Shown here: positions 43,148 to 54,123 of the stretch, in pieces | How positions within the stretch are numbered: position 1 is the first letter of the stretch | Layout: every line of letters begins with the position of its first letter | Assembly: GCA_900552385.1 (NCBI GenBank) | Contig: URZI01000007.1 | Span: 1-64,000 of the forward strand | Direction: 5' to 3' | Source of the DNA: an uncultured Collinsella sp. | GTDB lineage: Bacteria > Actinomycetota > Coriobacteriia > Coriobacteriales > Coriobacteriaceae | Length of the DNA: 64,000 nt | Notes under the pieces: model-generated | Databases searched by the model: none | The model's input: the letters and a program-made list of their open reading frames with translations, nothing else | What the model was told of the DNA's origin: nothing | Program-made: the position numbers and the translations under genes

Positions 43148-44023
43148 ATGGATTGCCCGGTCACCGCTCGTCCCACCGTTATCGTTATCTCCGACTCGCT
43201 CGGTGATACCGCTTGTGAGGTGGTGCTTGCGGCGTCCGGGCAATTTGATGAAGGGGTTTTTCGTCTCTTGCGCCTGCCCAAGGTGAACTCGGTGGAGCAG
43301 GTCAAGTCGTTTGTGGGTCCGCGCGTCGATGCCGATCATCGCGATATTGCCGTGTTCCACACCATTGTCGATCCGGCGCTTCGCGCCCGTGTGCTCGATT
43401 ACCTGGGCATGCTGCATATCCGTTCGGTCGACCTGATCGGCCCGACGCTCGCCGTGCTGTCGTCGCTCATCGGTGTGCCGCCCAAAGGCGTTGCGGGCGT
43501 GATTCACGGGACCGATGACCGCTATTTCCATCGTATCGAGGCCATGGAGTATTTCGTTGAGCACGATGACGGGCGCGGCTGCGACGATCTGTCGGGTGCC
43601 GATATCGTGCTGCTGGGCGTATCGCGCACGTCCAAGACACCGCTGTCGATGTATTTGGCCTATCAGGGTTACAAGGTGGCCAACGTCCCTCTGGCGCACG
43701 GCATGGAGCCGCCCAAGTCGATTTACGAGGTTGACCCGATGCGCCTGTTCGGTTTGATTTCGACCGTCGACGTTATTTCTGAGATTCGCGATAGCCGCTT
43801 GGGCGATGACTACGCTCGTGCCGTTGCCGGCTCCTATGCCGAGCCCGAGAGCGTGCGCAGCGAGCTTGAGGAAGCTCGTACCCTCATGAAGCGCCTAGGC
43901 TGCTTTGTGGTGCGTACCGACGGCAAGGCGATCGAGGAGAGCGCCTCCGAGATCATCGGTCATTTGATGGAAATCCAAGAAGCCCGTGCCCTCCGCGCCG
44001 CCCGCCGAGCCCAGCAAAGCTAA
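43148..44023 (+). CDS. Pyruvate, phosphate dikinase regulatory protein (DUF299)
   Basis: 291 aa bifunctional serine/threonine kinase and phosphorylase that switches PPDK off with ADP and on with phosphate. Visible motifs are VISDSLGDTACEVV, DLIGPTLAVLSSLIG, the P-loop-like GVSRTSKTPLSMYLAYQGYKVANVPL and the C-terminal RLGCFVVRTDGKAIEESASEI. It sits just upstream of ppdK, its expected target. AAAGGAG precedes ATG 43148. Confidence 0.93.
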   Translation: MDCPVTARPTVIVISDSLGDTACEVVLAASGQFDEGVFRLLRLPKVNSVEQVKSFVGPRVDADHRDIAVFHTIVDPALRARVLDYLGMLHIRSVDLIGPTLAVLSSLIGVPPKGVAGVIHGTDDRYFHRIEAMEYFVEHDDGRGCDDLSGADIVLLGVSRTSKTPLSMYLAYQGYKVANVPLAHGMEPPKSIYEVDPMRLFGLISTVDVISEIRDSRLGDDYARAVAGSYAEPESVRSELEEARTLMKRLGCFVVRTDGKAIEESASEIIGHLMEIQEARALRAARRAQQS

Positions 44024-44107
44024 CTCATTGGAGTAGCAAAAATGCACCGGCTTTTAAAGACTACCTAAAAATATTGCACGATATTGGTAAAGCGATTTAG
44101 CAAAGAA

Positions 44108-44270
44108 CTTGCATTTGACCTGCAATTCCCTTGCATTGGTATCTTCATAAGGTGACCACCTTTACCTACCGTTTACCGCCACATTTACCTCGTTTACCAA
44201 ACCCCGCACCCTCTACGCAAGCCCGCTCAACGTCCGCCGTATAGTTCCCTCACGGCCCGCATCCGGCGGG
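44108..44270 (+). promoter_or_regulatory. ppdK upstream region with tandem TTTACC motifs
   Basis: This 297-bp gap has no gene. It holds a weak promoter candidate (TTGACC 44115-44120, TATCTT 44140-44145, 19-bp spacer). A direct repeat CTTGCATT occurs at 44108-44115 and 44130-44137. Four TTTACC motifs lie at 44161, 44172, 44184 and 44193, and one inverted copy (GGTAAA) at 44086. A small CCCGC/GCGGG hairpin sits at 44256-44270. The array looks like transcription-factor sites; the factor is unknown. Confidence 0.5.
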
Positions 44271-44320
44271 TCGATTCGTCACCACGGTCGTGCGCGAGAG
44301 CGCATGGAAGGGGAAGTATC

Positions 44321-47071
<2,751 letters not shown>

Positions 47072-47110
47072 CGTTTTGGGTTTAGACGCCTAGCGTAGCC
47101 CCCCTTCATG

Positions 47111-47140
47111 CCGCCCGTCTCATTCGTGAGACGGGCGGTT
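47111..47140 (+). terminator. Terminator after ppdK
   Basis: A perfect 12-bp stem (47111-47122 with 47127-47138) closes on a TTCG tetraloop. Only a short TT follows, so its efficiency relies on the stem. Confidence 0.75.
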
Positions 47141-47184
47141 ATCATGTGCGGGTTTTGTCTTTTTGTCTGCGTAAAAAATTGTTC

Positions 47185-47212
47185 TTGCAGCAGAAACCCG
47201 CGCGTGTATACT
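47185..47212 (+). promoter_or_regulatory. Promoter of rplS
   Basis: TTGCAG (47185-47190) and TATACT (47207-47212) are 16 bp apart. The 60-nt leader that follows contains a GTGCCG/CGGCAC hairpin (47234-47257) that may serve autoregulation. Confidence 0.5.
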
Positions 47213-47281
47213 CGAATACGTTTGTTCAACTACGTGCCGGCCAAGGTGGTACGGCACCTCTAGAAGAGTAAGGAATTGCAC

Positions 47282-47623
47282 ATGGATTACATCCGCGCAA
47301 TCGAGCGTCAGCAGATCCGCGAGGACATTCCTCAGGTTCGCGTCGCCGACAACGTCAAGGTTCACTACCGCATTAAGGAAGGCGACCGCGAGCGCATCCA
47401 GGTCTTCCAGGGCGACGTCATCCGCATGGCCGGCGCCGGTGCCCGCGAGACCTTCACCGTCCGCAAGATGTCCTTCGGTGTCGGTGTTGAGCGTACCTTC
47501 CCGCTTCACAGCCCCAAGATCGCCAAGCTCGAGGTCGTTCGTCATGGTCGCGTCCGTCGCGCCAAGCTGTACTACCTCCGCGACAAGGTGGGCAAGGCTG
47601 CTCGCATCCCCGAGAAGCGCTAA
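47282..47623 (+). CDS. rplS: 50S ribosomal protein L19
   Basis: 113 aa. The core VRVADNVKVHYRIKEGDRERIQVFQGDVI, RETFTVRKMSFGVGVERTFPLHSPKI and RRAKLYYLRDKVGKAARIPEKR is full length. ATG 47282 has AAGGAAT upstream; TTG 47276 overlaps that site. Confidence 0.97.
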   Translation: MDYIRAIERQQIREDIPQVRVADNVKVHYRIKEGDRERIQVFQGDVIRMAGAGARETFTVRKMSFGVGVERTFPLHSPKIAKLEVVRHGRVRRAKLYYLRDKVGKAARIPEKR

Positions 47624-47657
47624 GAAGATCGCAGCGTCTGTCCACTCGTTTGGACGT

Positions 47658-47687
47658 AAGGGTCACCTTCGGGTGGCCCTTCTTTTT
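47658..47687 (+). terminator. Terminator after rplS
   Basis: A 10-bp stem with one wobble (47658-47667 with 47672-47681) on a TTCG tetraloop is followed by TCTTTTT. Confidence 0.85.
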
Positions 47688-47716
47688 ATCTGATTTGCAT
47701 GCAAGGAGGGCCTGGT

Positions 47717-48505
47717 ATGGCCAACATGACGAGCTCGGTTTCGGCATCGCAGGTTGCCGGTGAGTTGGCGAGCGCTACGTTTGAGGAGATTCCCGCCCTC
47801 GTGGAGCATTATCGCGAGGATCCGCGCCAGCAGGTGATCAAGGCTTGCGAACGCGCCCTCAAACGCCATGCCAAAGAGCTTGCCGAGCGCGAGCGCGTCA
47901 ATGACATGTATGAGCTTATGCATGAGCTTGGCGGCGATGGAGTGGTCGTTGGTGTCGACGAGGTGGGTCGCGGATCGGTGGCCGGTCCTTTGACGGTATG
48001 CGCTGTCTGCCTTCCTATGGAGCCGCGCGTCTGGGGCATCAACGATTCCAAAAAGCTCACGCCGGCGCGCCGCGAGTTGCTCTCGGTGAAGATTGCCGAG
48101 GTGGCGACGGCGATCGGTTTTTGCCATATCGCGCCTAAGGATATCGATGAGATGGGCATGGCCCGTGCTATCCGTACCGCCGTTGCGGGCGCCGTGGCCG
48201 ATACGGGGCTCGAGCCCGATTGCGTGCTTATGGATGGCAACCCCTTGGGCGCCGTTCCTAACGAGCGCGATGTGGTGAAGGGCGATGCCAAGATCGCCTG
48301 CATCGCCGCGGCGTCCATCATGGCCAAGGTCACGCGTGACGAGATGATGGTCGAGTACGACGCCGAGTATCCCGAGTACCATCTGGCCGAGTCGAAGGGC
48401 TATGCGAGCCCCGAGCACATCGAGGCCATTCGCAAACATGGACTTTGTCCGCTGCACCGCGTGAGCTTTTGCGGAAACTTTCTGCAGACTGAGCGCCTTT
48501 TCTAG
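47717..48505 (+). CDS. rnhB: Ribonuclease HII
   Basis: 262 aa. It nicks RNA in RNA-DNA hybrids and misplaced ribonucleotides. Catalytic carboxylates are in VVGVDEVGRGSVAGPL, DGNPLG and KGDAKIACIAAASIMAKVTRDEMM. The 70-residue N-terminal helical extension is longer than in E. coli but common in Gram-positive type HII enzymes. ATG 47717 follows AAGGAGGG. Confidence 0.94.
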   Translation: MANMTSSVSASQVAGELASATFEEIPALVEHYREDPRQQVIKACERALKRHAKELAERERVNDMYELMHELGGDGVVVGVDEVGRGSVAGPLTVCAVCLPMEPRVWGINDSKKLTPARRELLSVKIAEVATAIGFCHIAPKDIDEMGMARAIRTAVAGAVADTGLEPDCVLMDGNPLGAVPNERDVVKGDAKIACIAAASIMAKVTRDEMMVEYDAEYPEYHLAESKGYASPEHIEAIRKHGLCPLHRVSFCGNFLQTERLF

Positions 48506-48554
48506 GCCAATTGTGGAGACATGGACCTCTGGGGTTTTATAAACCTGCTGGTAG

Positions 48555-48596
48555 CGGGCCGTATGCAACACCATTGTTGCGTACGGCCCGTTTTTT
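48555..48596 (+). terminator. Terminator after rnhB
   Basis: A 16-bp stem with one wobble (48555-48570 with 48575-48590) and a CCAT loop is followed by six T residues. The rest of 48506-48694 shows nothing else I can support. Confidence 0.92.
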
Positions 48597-48694
48597 GACG
48601 GCATTTGGTCAGCTTTTGGTTTGCTTCCGGTACTTACCCGCATGAAAGGTGCCCTCATCATCGGGGCAATGCAGTGTGCGGGAAAGGAGACCCC

Positions 48695-49180
48695 ATGAGT
48701 GCCGCAAGCAAAAAGAGCAAGACGCAGCAGCTCAAGGAGCGTTGGGAAAACGGCGAGCTCGACTCCGGGGCGATGACGCCCGAGTTTATCAAGGGACTCA
48801 GTCCCCGCGAGCTAGGCATGCTGGGCGAGCTGATCACCATCGACTACTTTGACGAGCGCGGCTACACCTTGCTGGAGCAGGGCTATCGTTGCACCGAGGG
48901 CGAGGCCGATCTGGTGCTGCTCGATGAGCTCGACGATGTCGTGGTGATGGCCGAGGTCAAGACCAGACGCGTTTCGCTGGATTGCACCACGCGGGTCTTT
49001 CCCGAGGAGGCCGTGGACGCCCAAAAGCAACGCCGCTACCGCTGCATCGCAAGTTGCTATCTCATGGAGCATTATCCGCTCAAGGCGATTCGCTTCGATG
49101 CTGTGGGTGTCACCATCCGCGGCGGGCATATCGCCGAGATCGAGCATCAGTACAACGCGTTCGATTGGCAGGTATCGTGA
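48695..49180 (+). CDS. yraN: YraN/UPF0102 family nuclease-like protein
   Basis: 161 aa. The nuclease-like core is LGELITIDYFDERGYTLLEQGYRCTEGEADLVLLDELDDVVVMAEVKTRR, with the Glu-Asp-(Glu/Val)-Lys restriction-endonuclease-like residues. Biochemical role is unproven. A 35-residue basic N-terminal extension precedes the fold. ATG 48695 follows AAAGGAGA. It overlaps the comM-like gene by one base, and the yraN-comM-dprA order is common. Confidence 0.9.
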   Translation: MSAASKKSKTQQLKERWENGELDSGAMTPEFIKGLSPRELGMLGELITIDYFDERGYTLLEQGYRCTEGEADLVLLDELDDVVVMAEVKTRRVSLDCTTRVFPEEAVDAQKQRRYRCIASCYLMEHYPLKAIRFDAVGVTIRGGHIAEIEHQYNAFDWQVS

Positions 49181-50703
49181 TGGCGTTCGAGACGTTTGCC
49201 GTTCATGCGGCCTGCATCCGCGGCGTCGAGGCGATTCACGTCACGGTCGAGGTCTCGCTTGCCGGCGGCGTTCCGGGCATTCAGATGCTCGGCATCCCGA
49301 GTATGGAGGTGATGGAGTCACGTGGTCGTATTCGCTGTGCGATGCGCTCGGCCGGCTTTGAGATCCCGCGTTCGGGCATTACGGTCAATCTGGCGCCCGG
49401 CGATATTCGCAAGACCGGTAGCGGCTTTGATCTGCCCATCGCCATCGCGGTTCTAGCGGCCGATGGTCAGATTCCCCGCGACAATCTCGATCGTTGTCTT
49501 ATCGCCGGCGAGCTCGGCTTGGACGGCACGGTGCTTCCTGTCAAAGGCGAGGTGGCGTTTCAGCTATTGGCTCGCGACATGGGGCTGTCTTTTATCGCCG
49601 GCAGGTCCGACCAGCATGTGCCACTCGCGGGCGTGGATTGCGGCTTTATCGACCATCTGTCTCAGCTTGCTCACGGCATGGGCGATGCCGCACGGCACTA
49701 CTTGGATTCCGAGGGTGTCGAGGCGACCTTTGAGCCCGAGCTCGACTATGCAGACGTGCTGGGGCAGGAAGTCGCTAAACGCGGCATGGCGCTTGCGGCG
49801 GCAGGAGAACTCGGCTTGCTCATGATCGGGTCTCCGGGATCGGGCAAGACGATGCTCGCACGCCGTATGACCGGCATCCTGCCCGAGCTTTCCGTTGAGG
49901 ATCAGCAGGAGGCACTGTGCATCCATTCGGTTTTGGGTGAGAACATTGATGGCTTGTTGGCGGGGCACCGCCCCTTCCGCAGTCCCCACCACAGTATTTC
50001 GACCGCAGGCCTTATCGGCGGTGGGCGCCCGGTGCACCCGGGTGAGATCAGCCTTGCTCATGGCGGCGTGCTCTTTTTGGACGAGCTTGCCGAGTTTCCC
50101 ACTGGCGTGCTGCAGACGCTGCGTCAGCCCATCGAGCGCGGCTACGTGAGGATCGTACGCGTCGACGGGGCTTTTACCTTCCCGTCACGCTTTCAGCTGC
50201 TGGCTGCGAGCAATCCCTGCCCCTGCGGCTTTTTGGGCGATCGCGAGGTGCCGTGTCGCTGCTCGGCGGCGATGGTCGAGCGCTATCGGTCTAAACTGCG
50301 CGGTCCTTTGGCCGACCGTATCGACATGATGATTGATGTGACCCGTCCCGACCCTCAAGTGATTATCGAGGGTGCGGAGGGCATGTCGTCGGCCGAGTTA
50401 CGTGACTACGTTGTGCGCGGTCGCGCCTTTCGCGCTTGGCGCGAATCCCGCATGGACGATGCGGATGCCGAGGCCGAGGATGACGAGACACGGTCCATTG
50501 ACGGCGTCGTTTCGACCTTTGAGCTCGATGATGCGGCGGAGAAGTGTGTGCTCGGCCTGTCGAAGCGCACGCATCTCACAGGGCGTGGCATCGTGCGCCT
50601 TGTTCGCATTGCGCGCACGATCGCAGATGTCGCCGAGAGCGAGCAGGTGACGCAGGACCACGTGCTCGAGGCGGCGATGTACCAGGGAAGGAGGGACCAA
50701 TGA
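49180..50703 (+). CDS. ComM/YifB family magnesium-chelatase-like AAA ATPase
   Basis: 507 aa. N-terminal Lon-like domain: EVSLAGGVPGIQMLGIPSMEVMESRGRIR and ITVNLAPGDIRKTGSGFDLPIAI. AAA domain: Walker A IGSPGSGKTMLARRM and Walker B GVLFLDELAEFP, then NPCPCGFLGD with a Cys-rich insert (CPCG, CRC). ComM is a helicase that widens heteroduplex during natural transformation. dprA next door supports a DNA uptake or recombination role. Confidence 0.93.
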   Translation: MAFETFAVHAACIRGVEAIHVTVEVSLAGGVPGIQMLGIPSMEVMESRGRIRCAMRSAGFEIPRSGITVNLAPGDIRKTGSGFDLPIAIAVLAADGQIPRDNLDRCLIAGELGLDGTVLPVKGEVAFQLLARDMGLSFIAGRSDQHVPLAGVDCGFIDHLSQLAHGMGDAARHYLDSEGVEATFEPELDYADVLGQEVAKRGMALAAAGELGLLMIGSPGSGKTMLARRMTGILPELSVEDQQEALCIHSVLGENIDGLLAGHRPFRSPHHSISTAGLIGGGRPVHPGEISLAHGGVLFLDELAEFPTGVLQTLRQPIERGYVRIVRVDGAFTFPSRFQLLAASNPCPCGFLGDREVPCRCSAAMVERYRSKLRGPLADRIDMMIDVTRPDPQVIIEGAEGMSSAELRDYVVRGRAFRAWRESRMDDADAEAEDDETRSIDGVVSTFELDDAAEKCVLGLSKRTHLTGRGIVRLVRIARTIADVAESEQVTQDHVLEAAMYQGRRDQ

Positions 50704-51635
50704 TGGTTGAGGGGACCTTCGAGCTGCATCCAGGTGACGCGTTGTATCCCGAGACCGTTTTGGAGCTTTCTGATGTACCTCAGACGCTCTATGTGCGCGG
50801 CAACCCCGAGGCGCTTTCGACGCCCGCGCTCTCCATCATCGGTGCGCGAAAGGCCTCGCCGTATGGTCTTGCCGTGGCAGAGCTTGCGGCGAAGGTGGCG
50901 GTTGAGGCGGGAGTGACGGTAGTTTCGGGCGGTGCGGTCGGTTGTGACCAGGCCTCGGGTTGGGCTGCGGTCAACGCCGGCGGCAAACACGTTGTGGTGC
51001 TGGGGACGGGCGCCGACGTGGTCTACCCGCGTTCGAGCGCGGGGCTGATTACGCGCACGCTTGATACGGGTGGCGCGGTCGTGTCGATCTCTCCGTGGGG
51101 CATGGGTCCGCGCAAGTTCGCCTTTCCGCGCCGCAATCGCGTAATCGCGGCCCTGTCGCAAGCCCTCTTTGTATCCGAGGCGGGTATGCCTTCTGGGACG
51201 TTTTCCACAGCCGAGGCTGCTATGGATTTGGGGCGCGAACTTCTTGCCGTGCCGGGGTCGATCCTATCGCCCGAGTCGCGTGGCACGAATTACCTCATTG
51301 CGAACGGTGCCTGCTGCATCATCGACGAGGAATCTATCGAGATGGCTATCTCACGCATCTACGGCACCCTGCGCTACTCGCGCCCCGATGCTCCCGGCAT
51401 TGCCGACCTGAATCCAACGCAGCAGACCGTGATGCATGCGCTCATCGCCTCTCCACTCAAGGTCGACGACATTGCGGCGCTCGTCTCGCTCGATGCTGTC
51501 GGCGTACTCAAACTCTTGGGTTCGCTTGAACTCGAGGGCCTTATCGAGCGCATGATGGATGGAAGGTATGCGCCCTCCAAGTTTGCCCTTCACGCCCAGA
51601 CACCCTTCGGTCACAATGGAAAACGTGCCAATTAG
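50700..51635 (+). CDS. dprA: DNA-processing protein DprA
   Basis: 311 aa. It loads RecA on incoming single-stranded DNA. The Rossmann-like core shows LSIIGARKASPYG, VTVVSGGAVGCDQASGWAAV, GTGADVVYPRSS, SISPWGMGPRKFAFPRRNRVIAALS and LAVPGSILSPESRGTNYLIANGA. A C-terminal winged helix (NPTQQTVMHALIASPLKVDDIAAL) is present; there is no N-terminal SAM-like domain. The start ATG overlaps the comM-like stop, and AGGAGGG precedes it. Confidence 0.95.
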   Translation: MMVEGTFELHPGDALYPETVLELSDVPQTLYVRGNPEALSTPALSIIGARKASPYGLAVAELAAKVAVEAGVTVVSGGAVGCDQASGWAAVNAGGKHVVVLGTGADVVYPRSSAGLITRTLDTGGAVVSISPWGMGPRKFAFPRRNRVIAALSQALFVSEAGMPSGTFSTAEAAMDLGRELLAVPGSILSPESRGTNYLIANGACCIIDEESIEMAISRIYGTLRYSRPDAPGIADLNPTQQTVMHALIASPLKVDDIAALVSLDAVGVLKLLGSLELEGLIERMMDGRYAPSKFALHAQTPFGHNGKRAN

Positions 51636-51649
51636 AAAGGTGTTTGCAG

Positions 51650-52987
51650 ATGCAGTTCGATCAGGTGACGGTTATCGGTGGCGGTCTGGCGGGTTCGGAG
51701 TGCGCGATCCAGCTTGCAGACCGCGGGTTTGCCGTAAAGCTGTGCGAGATGCGCCCCCAGGTGAGCTCCCCGGCCCACCATACCGATCATCTGGCAGAGC
51801 TCGTCTGCTCCAATTCGTTTAAGTCGACCCGTCCGGATTCCGCGGCTGGTTTGCTGAAAGCTGAGCTTGAGCGCATGGGTTCAGTCCTGCTCGATTGCGC
51901 CCATCGCGCGGCTGTTCCCGCCGGTGGCGCCTTGGCGGTCGACCGCGTCAAGTTTTCCGAGCTTGTCGAGGCCGAGGTTGCCGCTCGTCCCAATATCGAG
52001 GTCGTGCACGGCGAGGTCACGCAGATTCCCGAGGGTCACGTGGTCATTGCCGCGGGCCCGCTGTGTTCACCGGCGCTGAGCGAAGAGGTCATGAAGCTCG
52101 TCGGTGGCGACGCCCTTGCGTTCTTCGATGCCGCGGCGCCGATCGTCGATGCCTCCACGCTCGATATGGACGTGCTGTTCTCGCAGTCGCGCTACGAGGA
52201 GCAGGGGAGCGGCGACTATCTCAACGCTCCGCTCAACAAGGAGGAGTACGAGGCCTTTATCGAGGCGCTTACCACGGCCGACCGCGTGGTGCTCAAAGAC
52301 TTTGAGGGCGGCGATCTGTTCCAGGCCTGCCAGCCTGCCGAGGAAGTTGCGCGCACCGGCAAGGACGCCATTCGCTTTGGCGCCATGAAGCCCGTCGGCC
52401 TCACCGACCCGCGTACCGGACGTCGCCCCTGGGCGGCGATTCAGCTGCGTGCCGAGAACAAGGAGAAGACCGCCTATAACCTGGTGGGCTTCCAGACCAA
52501 CTTGACCTTTGGCGAGCAGAAGCGCGTCTTCCATATGGTGCCGGGCCTGGAGAACGCTGAGTTCTTCCGCTACGGTGTCATGCACCGCAATACCTTTGTC
52601 GACGCCCCGCACGTGCTCGATGGCACCTTTGCCGTGCCCGGTACCGGCGTGCGTCTGGCCGGTCAGATCACCGGTACCGAGGGATACATGGAAGCCGTGG
52701 CGACAGGTCTGCTCGCGGCGCTCAACACCTATGCCGAGGCTATCGGTGCCGCGGGCGTCGAGTTGCCGCGTGTGGGTGCCCTGGGTGCGCTCGTGGGCTA
52801 CGCGACCGATCCTGCCACCGTGGGCTATCAGCCTATGCATGTCAACTTTGGCCTGGTGCCGCCGCTCGAGGACGGTAAGCGCCGCAGCAAGCGCGACCGC
52901 TATCAGGCCTATGCGGACCGTGCGCTCGAGGCCCTCGATGCCTACTTGGCCACGCGTTCCGACTTGTTTGGAGGCGACCGGTCATAG
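51650..52987 (+). CDS. trmFO: Folate/FAD-dependent tRNA (uracil-5-)-methyltransferase TrmFO
   Basis: 445 aa. It makes m5U54 in tRNA using methylene-tetrahydrofolate. The FAD-binding motif is VTVIGGGLAGSECAIQLADRG; RPQVSSPAHHTDHLAELVCSNSFKS follows, then GTGVRLAGQITGTEGYMEAVATG. ATG 51650 has AGAAAGG upstream. Its stop TAG overlaps the probable start of the recombinase gene. Confidence 0.95.
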   Translation: MQFDQVTVIGGGLAGSECAIQLADRGFAVKLCEMRPQVSSPAHHTDHLAELVCSNSFKSTRPDSAAGLLKAELERMGSVLLDCAHRAAVPAGGALAVDRVKFSELVEAEVAARPNIEVVHGEVTQIPEGHVVIAAGPLCSPALSEEVMKLVGGDALAFFDAAAPIVDASTLDMDVLFSQSRYEEQGSGDYLNAPLNKEEYEAFIEALTTADRVVLKDFEGGDLFQACQPAEEVARTGKDAIRFGAMKPVGLTDPRTGRRPWAAIQLRAENKEKTAYNLVGFQTNLTFGEQKRVFHMVPGLENAEFFRYGVMHRNTFVDAPHVLDGTFAVPGTGVRLAGQITGTEGYMEAVATGLLAALNTYAEAIGAAGVELPRVGALGALVGYATDPATVGYQPMHVNFGLVPPLEDGKRRSKRDRYQAYADRALEALDAYLATRSDLFGGDRS

Positions 52988-53904
52988 CCTTTGACCTGTA
53001 CGACACCGTCGACTCGTTTATCGCCTATATCGCACGCGTCGAGGGACTTTCTCCCAACACGGTGACGGCCTATGGCTCGAGGCTGGAGCGCTTCGCTGCC
53101 TGGTGCGAGCGCGAGGATATCGATGCTTTCGCTGCCGACGTGCGCACCATTCGTCGCTATCTTGCCGAGCTTTCGCGTGAGCAGGTGGCTCCCCGAACGC
53201 TTGCGGCGCACCTGTCGGCCATTCGATCTCTCTATCGCTGGATGGCTGCCGAGGGGATTGTCGAGGGCGATGCGGTCTCGGCGATCGCATCGCCCAAGCT
53301 GCCGCGTGACCTGCCGGGTGTCCTTACGACCCAGCAGGTCGAGGCGCTGCTCAAGACGCCTGATACCTCGACGCCCGCGGGACTGCGCGATGCGGCGATG
53401 CTTGAGTTGCTCTATGCCTCCGGCGCGCGAATCTCGGAGCTCGCGGCGCTCAACGTGGAGTCTATTGGTTGGTCCGAGCGCACGCTGCGCCTGTGGGGCA
53501 AGGGAAGCAAGGAGCGCATCGTTCCTCTGTATCGTCGTGCGCTCGATGTGACGCGTCTCTATATTGAAGAGGGGAGGCCGGAGTTGCTCGCTCGGGCAAA
53601 GCGCCGCGACCTCGCTACCGGGCCGCATCCGCTGCTTATATCGGCGCGCGGCAATCGCATGAGCGCCGCGATGCTCCGGCGGCGGTTCCATACGCTGGCG
53701 ACGCTCGCCGGCATTCCGGCCGACATCGTCCCGCATGCGATGCGCCATACCTTTGCGACCGACTTGCTCGAGGGCGGTGCGGACCTGCGCTCGGTTCAAG
53801 AGCTGCTAGGTCATGCGAGCCTGTCCACGACGCAGATCTACACGCATCTCACACCCGATCGGCTTAAGCGGGCTGTGGCTCAAGCCCATCCCCGCGGCGA
53901 ATAG
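52984..53904 (+). CDS. Tyrosine recombinase XerC/XerD (probable AUA start)
   Basis: 306 aa if it starts at ATA 52984. The N-terminal core-binding domain begins FDLYDTVDSFIAYIARVEGLSPNTVTAYGSRL. Catalytic residues are Arg (SGARISELAAL), Lys (GKGSKERIVPL), HxxR (HAMRHTFATDLLEGG), His (LLGHASLSTTQIYTH) and the final Tyr. There is no ATG, GTG or TTG in this frame over the roughly 95 bases upstream of 52984 that I read, nor between there and GTG 53062, and that GTG would delete the first helix. GGAGG at 52970-52974 is 9 nt before ATA. It resolves chromosome dimers. Confidence 0.9.
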   Translation: MAFDLYDTVDSFIAYIARVEGLSPNTVTAYGSRLERFAAWCEREDIDAFAADVRTIRRYLAELSREQVAPRTLAAHLSAIRSLYRWMAAEGIVEGDAVSAIASPKLPRDLPGVLTTQQVEALLKTPDTSTPAGLRDAAMLELLYASGARISELAALNVESIGWSERTLRLWGKGSKERIVPLYRRALDVTRLYIEEGRPELLARAKRRDLATGPHPLLISARGNRMSAAMLRRRFHTLATLAGIPADIVPHAMRHTFATDLLEGGADLRSVQELLGHASLSTTQIYTHLTPDRLKRAVAQAHPRGE

Positions 53905-53953
53905 TGGCTGGCACGTCCCGCGCCGCACTCAGGTGTGTGGTTTTGATTGCGGG

Positions 53954-53982
53954 TTGGCAGGAAGAGGCATTCCTGCTATCAT
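53954..53982 (+). promoter_or_regulatory. Promoter of rpsB-tsf
   Basis: TTGGCA (53954-53959) and TATCAT (53977-53982) are exactly 17 bp apart. A leader of about 135 nt follows before rpsB, with several GC-rich inverted segments, possibly an S2 autoregulatory leader. Confidence 0.75.
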
Positions 53983-54123
53983 TCATCGGGTTGCTTCACG
54001 GCAACATGTTTTTATCACGCACGCGCGGCTACTTCATACCGTGGTGCCCGGGCTTTGGTAGCACATGTCCGGGTTGGTTTTGGAGGATGACCCCGCGCGG
54101 AGGCAAACCACAGGAGGTTTAAC

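Noticed and set aside
40366..43305. Very long open frame on the minus strand opposite glyQ and glyS (also 28358-31078 and 61439-63901 opposite other genes)
   Set aside because: These mirror the codon bias of the sense genes, lack recognisable domains or ribosome-binding sites, and overlap confidently identified essential genes.
52984..53904. Xer recombinase as a mobile-element integrase
   Set aside because: It sits in the conserved order dprA-trmFO-xer-rpsB with core codon usage, matching the housekeeping dimer-resolution enzyme.
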